DNA of 5,389 bases from Deltaproteobacteria bacterium (GTDB taxonomy: Bacteria > Desulfobacterota > DSM-4660 > Desulfatiglandales > HGW-15): contig JAIPEI010000277.1 in NCBI GenBank assembly GCA_021737245.1, positions 1-5,389 of the forward strand, read 5' to 3'. The notes under the pieces were generated by a model that was given only the letters and a program-made list of their open reading frames with translations, did not search any database and was not told the DNA's origin. Shown here piece by piece: positions 1 through 5,389 of the stretch (within the stretch, counting starts at the first letter, position 1; each line of letters begins with the position of its first letter). Position numbers and translations under genes: made by a program.

Positions 1-2
1 CG

Positions 3-1229
3 GCCCGTCTCACGGGCTTCCCCAGGCTGTGGATTCACGCCGTGTCCCTGGGCGAGATCCAGGTGGCCGCCTCCGTGATCCGGGCGCTGGAGGAGGGCCT
101 TCCCGCGTGCTCCGTGCTGGTGTCCACCACCACGGAGCATGGATTTGATTCGGCCCGAACAATCCTCGGGGAGGAGTTTCCTCTGGTCTTTGCGCCGGTG
201 GACCTGCCGTTCTCCATCCGCAGGGCGCTTCAGCGCGTGCGTCCCCACGCGCTGGTCTTTCTCGAGACGGAGCTCTGGCCCACCTGGATCGAAGAGGCAC
301 ACGCCCTCGGGGTTCGAACCGCGCTGGTCAACGGCCGGATCTCCCGCCGTTCCCTGGACGGGTATCTCCGGTTCCGGTTCTTCTTCCGAAACGTTCTTTC
401 CAGGATCGACGCCTTCAGCATGATCACGGAGGGGGATGCCCGGCGGATCCGTGCCATGGGCGCGGACAGCCGGCGCGTGCAGGTGAATGGAAACGCCAAG
501 TACGACCTTCTCGCCGAGATGGTGGAGGAGGGTGCGGAGGAGGCGGTTCGCCGGGATCTGAACCTCGAAGGGCCGGCCCCGGTCTTCGTCGCCGGAAGCA
601 CCCGGAGCGGCGAGGAAGCCCGGATCCTGGATGCGTACGATCGAATCCTGAAGGCCTTCCCCGGCACCGTCCTGATTCTGGCCCCGAGGCACATTGAACG
701 CGGCCCGGAAATCGCCGGGCTCGCGCGAAGGCGGGGGTTCCGCTGCCAGATGCGCAGCGAGCTTCGGGATCGAGAGGAGCCGCGAACCGCCCCGGTCCTG
801 GTCCTGGACACCTTCGGGGAGCTGTTTCGCCTGTACAGCGCGGCAACGATCGTTTTCTGCGGGGCGAGCCTGGTCCCGCTGGGGGGGCAGAATCCTTTGG
901 AACCTGCAGTGTGGGGAAAGCCGGTGCTCTACGGGCCGCACATGGACGACTTTCGGGATGCCAGGGCACTGCTCCAGGAGCAGGATGCGGACGGTACGGT
1001 CACGGACGCGGAGATGCTGGCCGAGGAAGCGATTCGCCTGCTGAGGTCTCCCCGGGAGCGGGAAATACGCGGGGAGCGGTGCAGGCGGGCGGTGCTCATG
1101 AACCGGTGCGCAGCCCGGCGCCACGCGCGGGTGGTGGCGGATTTGCTCGAGGGGGCGTCCCGAGGTCCATGGGGCTGTGAAGATCGTTCACTACGAAGGC
1201 TTGGGCTTGCCGGGAAGGATTGTTTATGA
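3..1229 (+). CDS. waaA: 3-deoxy-D-manno-octulosonic acid (Kdo) transferase, 5'-truncated by window edge
   Basis: This enzyme transfers Kdo from CMP-Kdo to the lipid A precursor at the cytoplasmic face of the inner membrane, starting the LPS inner core. The frame is open to the left edge and reads RLWIHAVSLGEIQVA, the family's conserved N-terminal block, so the GTG at 42 is an internal Val codon and the real start lies upstream. About 408 residues are present; the family is usually about 420-430, so only a few dozen appear to be missing. Visible motifs are SLGE at 45-56, whose Glu is the presumed catalytic base; LETELWP near 261-281; VNGRIS near 327-344; GNAKYDLL near 489-512; VAGSTRSGEE near 591-617; APRHIER near 681-701; DTFGELF near 807-827; and GGQNPLEPA near 882-908, followed by VLYGPH. 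The Gln in GGQN replaces the more usual His. The last 25 or so residues (from about 1152) run beyond the normal end of the fold and look unconserved. The stop overlaps the next start as ATGA. Confidence 0.95.
   Translation, partial: ARLTGFPRLWIHAVSLGEIQVAASVIRALEEGLPACSVLVSTTTEHGFDSARTILGEEFPLVFAPVDLPFSIRRALQRVRPHALVFLETELWPTWIEEAHALGVRTALVNGRISRRSLDGYLRFRFFFRNVLSRIDAFSMITEGDARRIRAMGADSRRVQVNGNAKYDLLAEMVEEGAEEAVRRDLNLEGPAPVFVAGSTRSGEEARILDAYDRILKAFPGTVLILAPRHIERGPEIAGLARRRGFRCQMRSELRDREEPRTAPVLVLDTFGELFRLYSAATIVFCGASLVPLGGQNPLEPAVWGKPVLYGPHMDDFRDARALLQEQDADGTVTDAEMLAEEAIRLLRSPREREIRGERCRRAVLMNRCAARRHARVVADLLEGASRGPWGCEDRSLRRLGLAGKDCL
1215..1219 (+). promoter_or_regulatory. Shine-Dalgarno (AAGGA) fixing the start at 1226
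   Basis: AAGGA lies six bases before the ATG at 1226. An in-frame TTG at 1220 would extend the protein by two residues but directly abuts this motif, leaving no room for ribosome spacing, so ATG 1226 is preferred. The motif is inside the end of waaA, consistent with translational coupling. Confidence 0.75.
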
Positions 1230-2455
1230 CGGTGGATCGCAAGGTGGTTCGCGGGATCGAGGAGGGGCTCGATCCAAAGACACGGGAACGGGTGGAGCAG
1301 GCCGCCCGGGCCATTGTCCGGGCCAAGGAGCGGGGCGGATCGGTCGTTGCCGTGGTGGGGAGCGGCCCGAACCTCCATGAAGGCGTAACCACGCTCCTGG
1401 CGGAGCTCATGCACAAGGGGCTGGTGGACGGCGTTTCCACGAGCTCCGCCGTGGTCAACCACGAGATGGGCGGATCCCTGGAACGGGTGAAGCGCATCGA
1501 CGGCCGAGCCTTCGGACCGCCCCCGGGGTCGCTTCCCCTGGACGGCATGTTCGAGGTGAGCCTGCTCTCGGATGAGGCGCTCGCAGCGCTCCACGCGGAA
1601 ATCCCCGTCGATCTGGATCTCTATCACCGCATGCGCGCCCTGGACGGTCCCGTCATCATCAAGGCCGCGGGCAACATGGCCTACCCGACCGGCCTGCGCA
1701 CCGAGCGGGTGGCCCGGGATGTCCTGGCCCTGGCGCGGAAAAGGGGACTTCCCTTCGAACGGGTGGCTGGCCGGGGATCGGACCCCATGACCATGCTCGG
1801 GGCCGGCGCGGCCCGCGACCTGCCGGTCCTGGTGACCGTACCCCAGCTCGTGGGGGGAGGCGAGGTGGGTATGGCGGTCGGGGATTCCATTCCGATCTCG
1901 AACCGCTGCCGGCGCATCGCCGAGCTGCTGGCCGGCGCGGACGTCATCGTGGAGTCCGCCCTGGCCCTTTCCCAGGAGATCCATGACGGACCGTTCGACA
2001 CGTACACCGGTCACGGCGTTTGGGCCGACTGGGAGGGGGGGTGGACGTTTTCCCTGGAGAAGAAGACCGTCGTCCGGATCGACCTGGACCCCAACCTGGA
2101 CCGGGCCTGGCAGGAGGAACGGACGGTTCGGAGCGTCTCCAGGGCGGTTCAGGAGGGGCTGCCCAAGTCGAAGTCCATGGGCATGCCGTTTCGCATGGAA
2201 ATGTCGGGATTTGCCAGGCTGCCCGGAAGCCTGCCCGTGGTGGGCGACATCGGAGAGATCTGGCCGGTCCTGGCCCTGAAGGCGGCCGACGCGCTGGACG
2301 TGAAGCTCGACTTCATCTGCTGCTCCCAGTCTCTGCCCGCCGGGGCCGAGATGCGGGAGTGGATCGTAGAGCACGTCCGGCCGCTCGACCGGGCCGGAAT
2401 GCTCGCGTGGGACCGGAGCCTTGGAGCCGACGAGGATCCTTGTGCCCCGCCATGA
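1226..2455 (+). CDS. Uncharacterised 409-residue protein, possibly with a Rossmann-like (DHS/LOR-SDH-like) domain
   Basis: I do not recognise this protein with certainty. It has normal coding character, a good ribosome site and an ATGA overlap with waaA, so it is almost certainly real. There is no signal peptide or obvious membrane segment, so it is probably cytoplasmic. Residues 39-51 (SVVAVVGSGPNLH) look like a beta strand followed by a Gly-rich nucleotide-binding turn. Residues 66-86 (LVDGVSTSSAVVNHE, then MGGSLE) resemble from memory the region after the first Rossmann strand in deoxyhypusine synthase and in LOR/SDH (ArgZ-type) proteins. Other conserved-looking blocks are AAGNMAYPTGLRTERVARD (147-165), GRGSDPMTMLGAG (182-194), PQLVGGGEVGMAVGDSI (206-222), ESALALSQEIHDGPFDTYTG (243-262), IDLDPNL (285-291) and DFICCSQSLPAG (362-373). 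The number of Gly, His, Asp and Glu residues in these blocks suggests an enzyme. The NAD-binding or DHS-like fold is inference; no function is assigned. The next gene follows 46 bases downstream. Confidence 0.9.
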   Translation: MTVDRKVVRGIEEGLDPKTRERVEQAARAIVRAKERGGSVVAVVGSGPNLHEGVTTLLAELMHKGLVDGVSTSSAVVNHEMGGSLERVKRIDGRAFGPPPGSLPLDGMFEVSLLSDEALAALHAEIPVDLDLYHRMRALDGPVIIKAAGNMAYPTGLRTERVARDVLALARKRGLPFERVAGRGSDPMTMLGAGAARDLPVLVTVPQLVGGGEVGMAVGDSIPISNRCRRIAELLAGADVIVESALALSQEIHDGPFDTYTGHGVWADWEGGWTFSLEKKTVVRIDLDPNLDRAWQEERTVRSVSRAVQEGLPKSKSMGMPFRMEMSGFARLPGSLPVVGDIGEIWPVLALKAADALDVKLDFICCSQSLPAGAEMREWIVEHVRPLDRAGMLAWDRSLGADEDPCAPP

Positions 2456-2488
2456 TCGGAGGCTGGATTCGTCAACCCAATCTCGTTC

Positions 2489-2495
2489 AAGGAGG
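2489..2495 (+). promoter_or_regulatory. Strong Shine-Dalgarno (AAGGAGG) fixing the start at 2502
   Basis: AAGGAGG, nearly the full anti-16S complement, stands six bases before ATG 2502. The same frame is open upstream to a TTG at 2421, but that start would overlap the preceding gene by 35 bases and add an Arg/Ser-rich stretch unlike the family N-terminus. The ATG at 2502 is therefore chosen. It is the best ribosome site in the window. Confidence 0.85.
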
Positions 2496-2501
2496 TCGTC
2501 C

Positions 2502-3212
2502 ATGAGCAAGCGTTTCGTTCTCATTCACGGCGCCTGGCACGGCGGGTGGTGCTGGGACAAGGTCGTTCGCGAGCTGGAGGACCGGGGCCACACCGCAGAG
2601 GCCCCGACCCTGCCCGGCATGAACCCCGGTGACGACCGGAGCCGGGTCACGTTCGACGACTATCGGGAGGCCATCGCGGAAACCCTGAGATCGCGGCCCG
2701 AGCCGGCCGTCCTGGTGGGCCATTCCAGCGCCGGGTTCCTGCTCCAGGCCGCGGCGCCGGACGCGCCGGACCGGATCGAAAGGCTGGTGTTCCTCAATGC
2801 CTTCGTGGTGCCGGACAACCACGCCCAGTTCGACCTGGTCCCCCCGGAGGTCGCCCAGGGCATGACCGCCCTGGCCGAGGCGTCCCCCGACGCGAGCGTG
2901 CCGGTCATCGAGGATTTTGTCCGGGGCGCTCTCCTGGCCGGGGAGAGCAGGGAGGTCCAGGACGATCTCATGGCGCGGCTCAGCCCGCAGCCCCTCGTCC
3001 TGTTCACCACCAAGGTCCGGACCGGCCCGTTCGAGGCCCTGGACGTCCCCAAGACCTACCTGTTCTGCAGGGACGACCAGACCCCCGCGCCCTACCGCGA
3101 GATGGCCCGGGGTCTGGGAGACTGCGAGTTCATGGAGATCGAGGGGGGGCACGAGACCCTGTGGCTTCACCCCGAGCGCGTAGCGGAAGCCCTCGTTCGC
3201 GCGGCGGGTTGA
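2502..3212 (+). CDS. Alpha/beta hydrolase, methylesterase/EstC-like
   Basis: A 236-residue cytoplasmic alpha/beta hydrolase, a full-length single domain with no signal peptide. It opens with FVLIHGAWHGGWCWDKV (5-21), the oxyanion-hole block typical of the group holding plant methylesterases and hydroxynitrile lyases and bacterial EstC-like esterases. The nucleophile elbow is VGHSSAG (72-78) with Ser75 as nucleophile; position 77 is Ala, so it reads GxSxA rather than classic GxSxG. The acid is Asp191 or Asp192 in YLFCRDDQTPAP, and the base is His217 in EGGHETLWLHPERV, so the triad looks complete. A small cap occupies roughly 104-180. The family hydrolyses esters, and some members cleave C-C bonds, but the substrate cannot be read from sequence. 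It follows the uncharacterised gene by 46 bases and is probably co-transcribed, which hints at a shared pathway without naming it. Confidence 0.93.
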   Translation: MSKRFVLIHGAWHGGWCWDKVVRELEDRGHTAEAPTLPGMNPGDDRSRVTFDDYREAIAETLRSRPEPAVLVGHSSAGFLLQAAAPDAPDRIERLVFLNAFVVPDNHAQFDLVPPEVAQGMTALAEASPDASVPVIEDFVRGALLAGESREVQDDLMARLSPQPLVLFTTKVRTGPFEALDVPKTYLFCRDDQTPAPYREMARGLGDCEFMEIEGGHETLWLHPERVAEALVRAAG

Positions 3213-3319
3213 CCTGAATGGAGCGAAGGTCGAGTGCCGAGGAAGCAGGGAAGAGGGCTGGATTTGATCCGCCGCAGCTCGAAACGCCTGCTTCGGATGA
3301 AGGGATGACGTGCTGATTC

Positions 3320-3344
3320 GAAACCGCTCCTGAAGGGGCTTTTC
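3320..3344 (+). terminator. Weak terminator-like hairpin followed by TTTT
   Basis: GCTCC (3326-3330) pairs with GGGGC (3335-3339), including one G-U pair, around a TGAA loop, and is followed by TTTT (3340-3343). Outer bases GAAA (3320-3323) can also pair with TTTC (3341-3344) across a small internal loop. The stem is only five pairs and the T tract is short, so this is at best a weak intrinsic terminator or attenuator after the hydrolase gene. The 3' arm also holds an AAGGGG motif (3333-3338) that could be a ribosome site. Confidence 0.3.
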
Positions 3345-3345
3345 A

Positions 3346-3387
3346 ATGGGACCGCCCGAAGGGCGGGAGGCAAGGGGTTTGCGGTGA
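3346..3387 (+). CDS. Possible 13-codon leader ORF overlapping the desulfidase start
   Basis: ATG at 3346 begins a 13-codon frame, MGPPEGREARGLR, ending in TGA at 3385-3387. AAGGGG (3333-3338) sits seven bases before the ATG. The stop overlaps the GTG start of the desulfidase gene at 3384 in the arrangement GTGA, typical of translational coupling. The peptide has no Cys codon, so it is not a classical cysteine attenuator. A frame this short can arise by chance; only the ribosome-site spacing and the overlap support it. Confidence 0.25.
   Translation: MGPPEGREARGLR
3352..3366 (+). other. GC hairpin just upstream of the desulfidase ribosome site
   Basis: CCGCCC (3352-3357) and GGGCGG (3361-3366) form a perfect six-pair inverted repeat around a GAA loop. 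No T run follows, so it is not a terminator. It lies directly before the AAGGGG ribosome site at 3372 and within the possible leader ORF, so in RNA it could affect translation of the next gene. Short GC repeats are expected in DNA of this composition. Confidence 0.4.
3372..3377 (+). promoter_or_regulatory. Shine-Dalgarno (AAGGGG) for a GTG start at 3384
   Basis: AAGGGG is six bases upstream of GTG 3384, and a further purine-rich GGGAGG lies at 3365-3370. The resulting N-terminus places the conserved ALGCTEP block at residues 15-21, where this family normally has it, which supports the GTG start. Confidence 0.65.
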
Positions 3388-4664
3388 ACATCCTGGAGGA
3401 TCTGCTTCAGCGGGAAGTCTTCCCGGCGCTGGGGTGCACGGAGCCGATCGCCGTGGCCCTGACCGCCAGCACTGCGGCGGCCGAGATCGAAGGGGAGCCC
3501 GAGGAGATCCGGATCACCGTGGACCCCGGGGTCTACAAGAACGGGCTCGCCGTGGTCGTCCCCAACACGGGCGGCGAAAAGGGCAATCTCGTGGCCGGCG
3601 TCCTCGGAAGCTTGATCCGGCGTCCGGACCTGCGCATGGAGGTGCTGAGCGCGGTGCGGCCCGAGATGATCGGACGGGCCAGGGAGCTCATCAAGTCCAG
3701 ACGGGCCGCCATCACCTATGACCCGGACTGTACGGATCTCCGCATCGAGGTCCTCGTATCGGCGGGAACGGAGACCGCCCGGGCCGTGGTGGAGCACGGG
3801 CACACGAACCTGGTCCTCCTGGAAAAGAACGGCGAGGTCGTCTTTCAGCAGGAGGCGTCCGGCGGGATGCCGGAGGCTCAGGCCTATCGCAGCGCATTGG
3901 AGGCGTGCACGGTCTCGGACCTGATCGACCTCGTGGAGGCCATGGGCCCCGAGCATTACGACACTGTCCAGCGCGGCGTGGAGATGAACCTCCGGGCCTC
4001 CGAGGCCGGGCGGGGACTCAAGAGGGTCGGGTACTACGTCTCCAGGCTGGTGGAGAAGGGGTTTCTCCTGGACGATGTGGTCACCTCCAGCAAGGTGCTG
4101 GCGGCGTCGGCCACGGATGCGCGGATGGCCGGACTGAGCGTTCCGGTCATGTCCAGCGGCGGAAGCGGGAACCAGGGGATCGTGGCGATCCTCGTCCCCT
4201 ACAATGTGGGCCGGTACTTCGACGTGGACGAGAAGCGCATCCTCCGGAGCATTGCGCTTTCCCACCTCATGAACAGCTACATCAAGTGCTTCACCGGAGA
4301 CCTTTCCCCGCTTTGCGGGTGCGCCATTGCAGCGGGGGTGGGGGCGGCCGTGGCGGTGGTCTACCAGCTCGAGGGCCGGGATCTGGAGCGGATCACCCTG
4401 GCGGTGAACAGCCTGATCAGCGACCTGGGCGGCATGTTGTGCGACGGGGCCAAGGGCGGATGCGCGCTCAAGGTGGTGAGCTCCACGGATTCGGCCATCC
4501 GGGCCGCCTACATGGCCCTGAACGGGCACGGGATCCGCGAGACCGAGGGGTTTGTCGGCGCCACGGCCGAGGAGACGATTCGGAACCTCAGCCGGATCGG
4601 ACGTATCGGCATGTCCCGGGTGGACGCCACCATGCTGGAGATCATGAAGGCCAAGATGGTGTAG
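3384..4664 (+). CDS. cyuA: L-cysteine desulfidase, UPF0597/CyuA (YhaM) family
   Basis: A 426-residue, full-length member of the family that cleaves L-cysteine to pyruvate, ammonia and sulfide with a [4Fe-4S] cluster instead of PLP; it is distantly related to the iron-sulfur L-serine dehydratase alpha domain. The N-terminal REVFPALGCTEPIAVAL carries Cys18, the expected catalytic Cys. Near the C-terminus, Cys313 (LCGCAIAAGVGAA), Cys353 (GGMLCDGAKGGC) and Cys360 have the same 40- and 7-residue spacing as the cluster ligands I recall for the Methanocaldococcus jannaschii enzyme. Further family blocks are VDPGVYKNGLAVVVPNTGG (46-64), VMSSGGSGNQGI (255-266) and the Gly-rich stretch at 314-325. Other Cys are at 116, 175, 302 and 311. 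It is cytoplasmic, without a signal peptide. The start is GTG, with a possible leader ORF just upstream, and manC follows after 17 bases. Some family members may act on other amino acids, so the substrate is inferred from the family. Confidence 0.92.
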   Translation: MNILEDLLQREVFPALGCTEPIAVALTASTAAAEIEGEPEEIRITVDPGVYKNGLAVVVPNTGGEKGNLVAGVLGSLIRRPDLRMEVLSAVRPEMIGRARELIKSRRAAITYDPDCTDLRIEVLVSAGTETARAVVEHGHTNLVLLEKNGEVVFQQEASGGMPEAQAYRSALEACTVSDLIDLVEAMGPEHYDTVQRGVEMNLRASEAGRGLKRVGYYVSRLVEKGFLLDDVVTSSKVLAASATDARMAGLSVPVMSSGGSGNQGIVAILVPYNVGRYFDVDEKRILRSIALSHLMNSYIKCFTGDLSPLCGCAIAAGVGAAVAVVYQLEGRDLERITLAVNSLISDLGGMLCDGAKGGCALKVVSSTDSAIRAAYMALNGHGIRETEGFVGATAEETIRNLSRIGRIGMSRVDATMLEIMKAKMV

Positions 4665-4672
4665 CGCCTTTC

Positions 4673-4678
4673 GAGGAA
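4673..4678 (+). promoter_or_regulatory. Shine-Dalgarno (GAGGAA) for manC
   Basis: GAGGAA sits three bases before ATG 4682 (five bases from its GAGG core) inside the 17-base gap after the desulfidase stop. The next in-frame ATG, at 4718, would begin right at the nucleotide-binding loop and remove the first beta strand, so 4682 is the start. The short gap leaves little room for a promoter and suggests co-transcription. Confidence 0.6.
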
Positions 4679-4681
4679 GAC

Positions 4682-5389
4682 ATGGATCCAACGGATCACA
4701 ACCTGGTTGCCGTGATCATGGCCGGAGGCGTGGGAACGCGCTTCTGGCCGCTCAGCACCCGGGAGAGACCCAAGCAGTTCATCCGGCTGTTCGATGAACG
4801 GAGCCTGCTTCAGAAGAGCTACGACCGGGTTGCGGGCATCATCCCCGACGAGCGGATCATGGTGCTGACCAACGACCGGTTCGCCCACCTGGTCGAGGAG
4901 CAGCTTCCGGGCATCCCGCGCCGGAACATCGTCGGCGAACCGGAGCGCAAGGACACGGCTGCCGCGGTCTGCCTCGGCGTGCTGATGGCCAGGAAACGGT
5001 TCGGAAACCCGGTGATGGCCGTCCTGACGGCGGACCATTTGATCGAACCGGTCGGCCTGTTCCAGCGGACCATGCTCTCGGCGGTCAGGGCGGCCCGGGA
5101 GACCGGGGCGCTCTACACCTTCGGGATCAGGCCGACCTACCCGGCCGCGGGCTTCGGCTACCTGGAGATGGGGGAAAAGTCCGCTGAAGACGCCGGCATC
5201 GAGCACTTTCACCTGGCCTCCTTCAGGGAAAAGCCGGACATCGAGACCGCGAGGCGATACCAGGCGTCCGGCCGCCACCTCTGGAACTCGGGCATGTTCG
5301 TCTGGACCGCGGAGGCCGCCTTCAAGGAGCTCGAAACACACCTTCCCGGGCACGTCGACCATCTCTCCAGGGCCGTGGAGGCCATGGAG
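4682..5389 (+). CDS. manC: Mannose-1-phosphate guanylyltransferase (GDP-mannose pyrophosphorylase), 3'-truncated by window edge
   Basis: This enzyme makes GDP-mannose from GTP and mannose-1-phosphate in the cytoplasm, feeding LPS, O-antigen, capsule or exopolysaccharide synthesis. The frame begins at ATG 4682 with GAGGAA at 4673-4678, 17 bases after the desulfidase stop, and stays open for 236 codons to the window end. The nucleotide-binding signature AGGVGTRFWPLSTRERPKQF occupies residues 14-33. GEPERKDTAAA (85-95) corresponds to the usual EPxxxNTAPA block, TADH (116-119) supplies the presumed metal-binding Asp, and AGFGYLEMG (156-164), REKPD (182-186) and WNSGMFVW (201-208) follow in family order. 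The layout resembles the single-domain type of about 340-360 residues, such as the Thermotoga enzyme; a fused mannose-6-phosphate isomerase domain cannot be excluded because the C-terminus is absent. Roughly a third is missing. Confidence 0.94.
   Translation, partial: MDPTDHNLVAVIMAGGVGTRFWPLSTRERPKQFIRLFDERSLLQKSYDRVAGIIPDERIMVLTNDRFAHLVEEQLPGIPRRNIVGEPERKDTAAAVCLGVLMARKRFGNPVMAVLTADHLIEPVGLFQRTMLSAVRAARETGALYTFGIRPTYPAAGFGYLEMGEKSAEDAGIEHFHLASFREKPDIETARRYQASGRHLWNSGMFVWTAEAAFKELETHLPGHVDHLSRAVEAME

Noticed and set aside
1177..1380. A + strand frame from a GTG at 1177 (MKIVHYEGLG) as a possible gene start after waaA
   Set aside because: It soon overlaps the better-supported gene starting at 1226, has no convincing ribosome site, and becomes Gly/Arg-rich like a frame shadow.
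929..2524. A 531-codon minus-strand open frame opposite waaA and the unknown gene
   Set aside because: It has the same antisense shadow character; the opposite strand carries clear family motifs and a good ribosome site.
2536..2552. A sigma-54-like TGGCAC element inside the start of the hydrolase gene
   Set aside because: The -12 half does not match TTGC at the right spacing, and the bases encode the conserved AWHGGW motif.
3209..3240. TTGACC as a possible -35 box for the desulfidase gene
   Set aside because: No TATAAT-like -10 hexamer lies about 17 bases downstream.
3218..3316. A 32-codon + strand ORF in the gap after the hydrolase (begins MERRSSAEEAGK)
   Set aside because: No ribosome site stands before its ATG, the composition is unremarkable and there is no recognised family. 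It is most likely a chance frame.
2487..4691. A 734-codon open frame on the minus strand across the hydrolase, the gap and the desulfidase
   Set aside because: It lies antisense to two well-supported genes, is rich in His, Arg, Asp and Gly, shows no recognisable motif, and is the expected stop-free shadow of GC-rich codons. Its passage through the 171-base gap is curious but plausible by chance at this GC content.
4508..5362. A 284-codon minus-strand frame opposite manC
   Set aside because: The + strand frame here encodes unmistakable guanylyltransferase motifs; the antisense protein shows no family features.

Overview
The window is GC-rich and densely coded. All five genes lie on the + strand, and none of the minus-strand reading frames is convincing. 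A Kdo transferase means an outer membrane with lipopolysaccharide, so the source is a diderm Gram-negative bacterium. The high GC, the probable oxygen-sensitive [4Fe-4S] cysteine desulfidase and the style of the WaaA and ManC proteins suggest an anaerobe of the former Deltaproteobacteria (Desulfobacterota or a relative). That placement is inference, because the window holds no taxonomic marker.

Layout: (1) 3-1229, the 3' part of waaA (kdtA), Kdo transferase, entering from the left edge without its start. (2) 1226-2455, a 409-residue conserved-looking protein of unknown function that overlaps waaA by four bases (ATGA); its N-terminal half vaguely recalls deoxyhypusine-synthase or LOR/SDH-type Rossmann domains. 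(3) 2502-3212, a 236-residue alpha/beta hydrolase of the HGAxHGxWxW (methylesterase/EstC-like) type behind a near-perfect Shine-Dalgarno. (4) 3213-3383, a 171-base gap, the only sizeable non-coding stretch, with two small hairpins and a possible 13-codon leader ORF whose stop overlaps the next start. (5) 3384-4664, a complete UPF0597/CyuA-type L-cysteine desulfidase with all expected iron-sulfur cysteines. (6) 4682-5389, the N-terminal two thirds of mannose-1-phosphate guanylyltransferase (manC), running off the right edge.

The outer genes serve the cell envelope: WaaA adds Kdo to lipid A and ManC makes GDP-mannose for surface polysaccharide. The three inner genes have no obvious envelope role. 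Tight spacing (4-base overlap, 46-base gap, 171-base gap, 17-base gap) makes one transcript possible, with the 171-base gap the most likely place for a break or a control point. The least explained part is the unknown protein coupled to waaA, followed by the possible translational leader before the cysteine desulfidase gene. I see no mobile element, CRISPR array, tRNA, rRNA or defence system.
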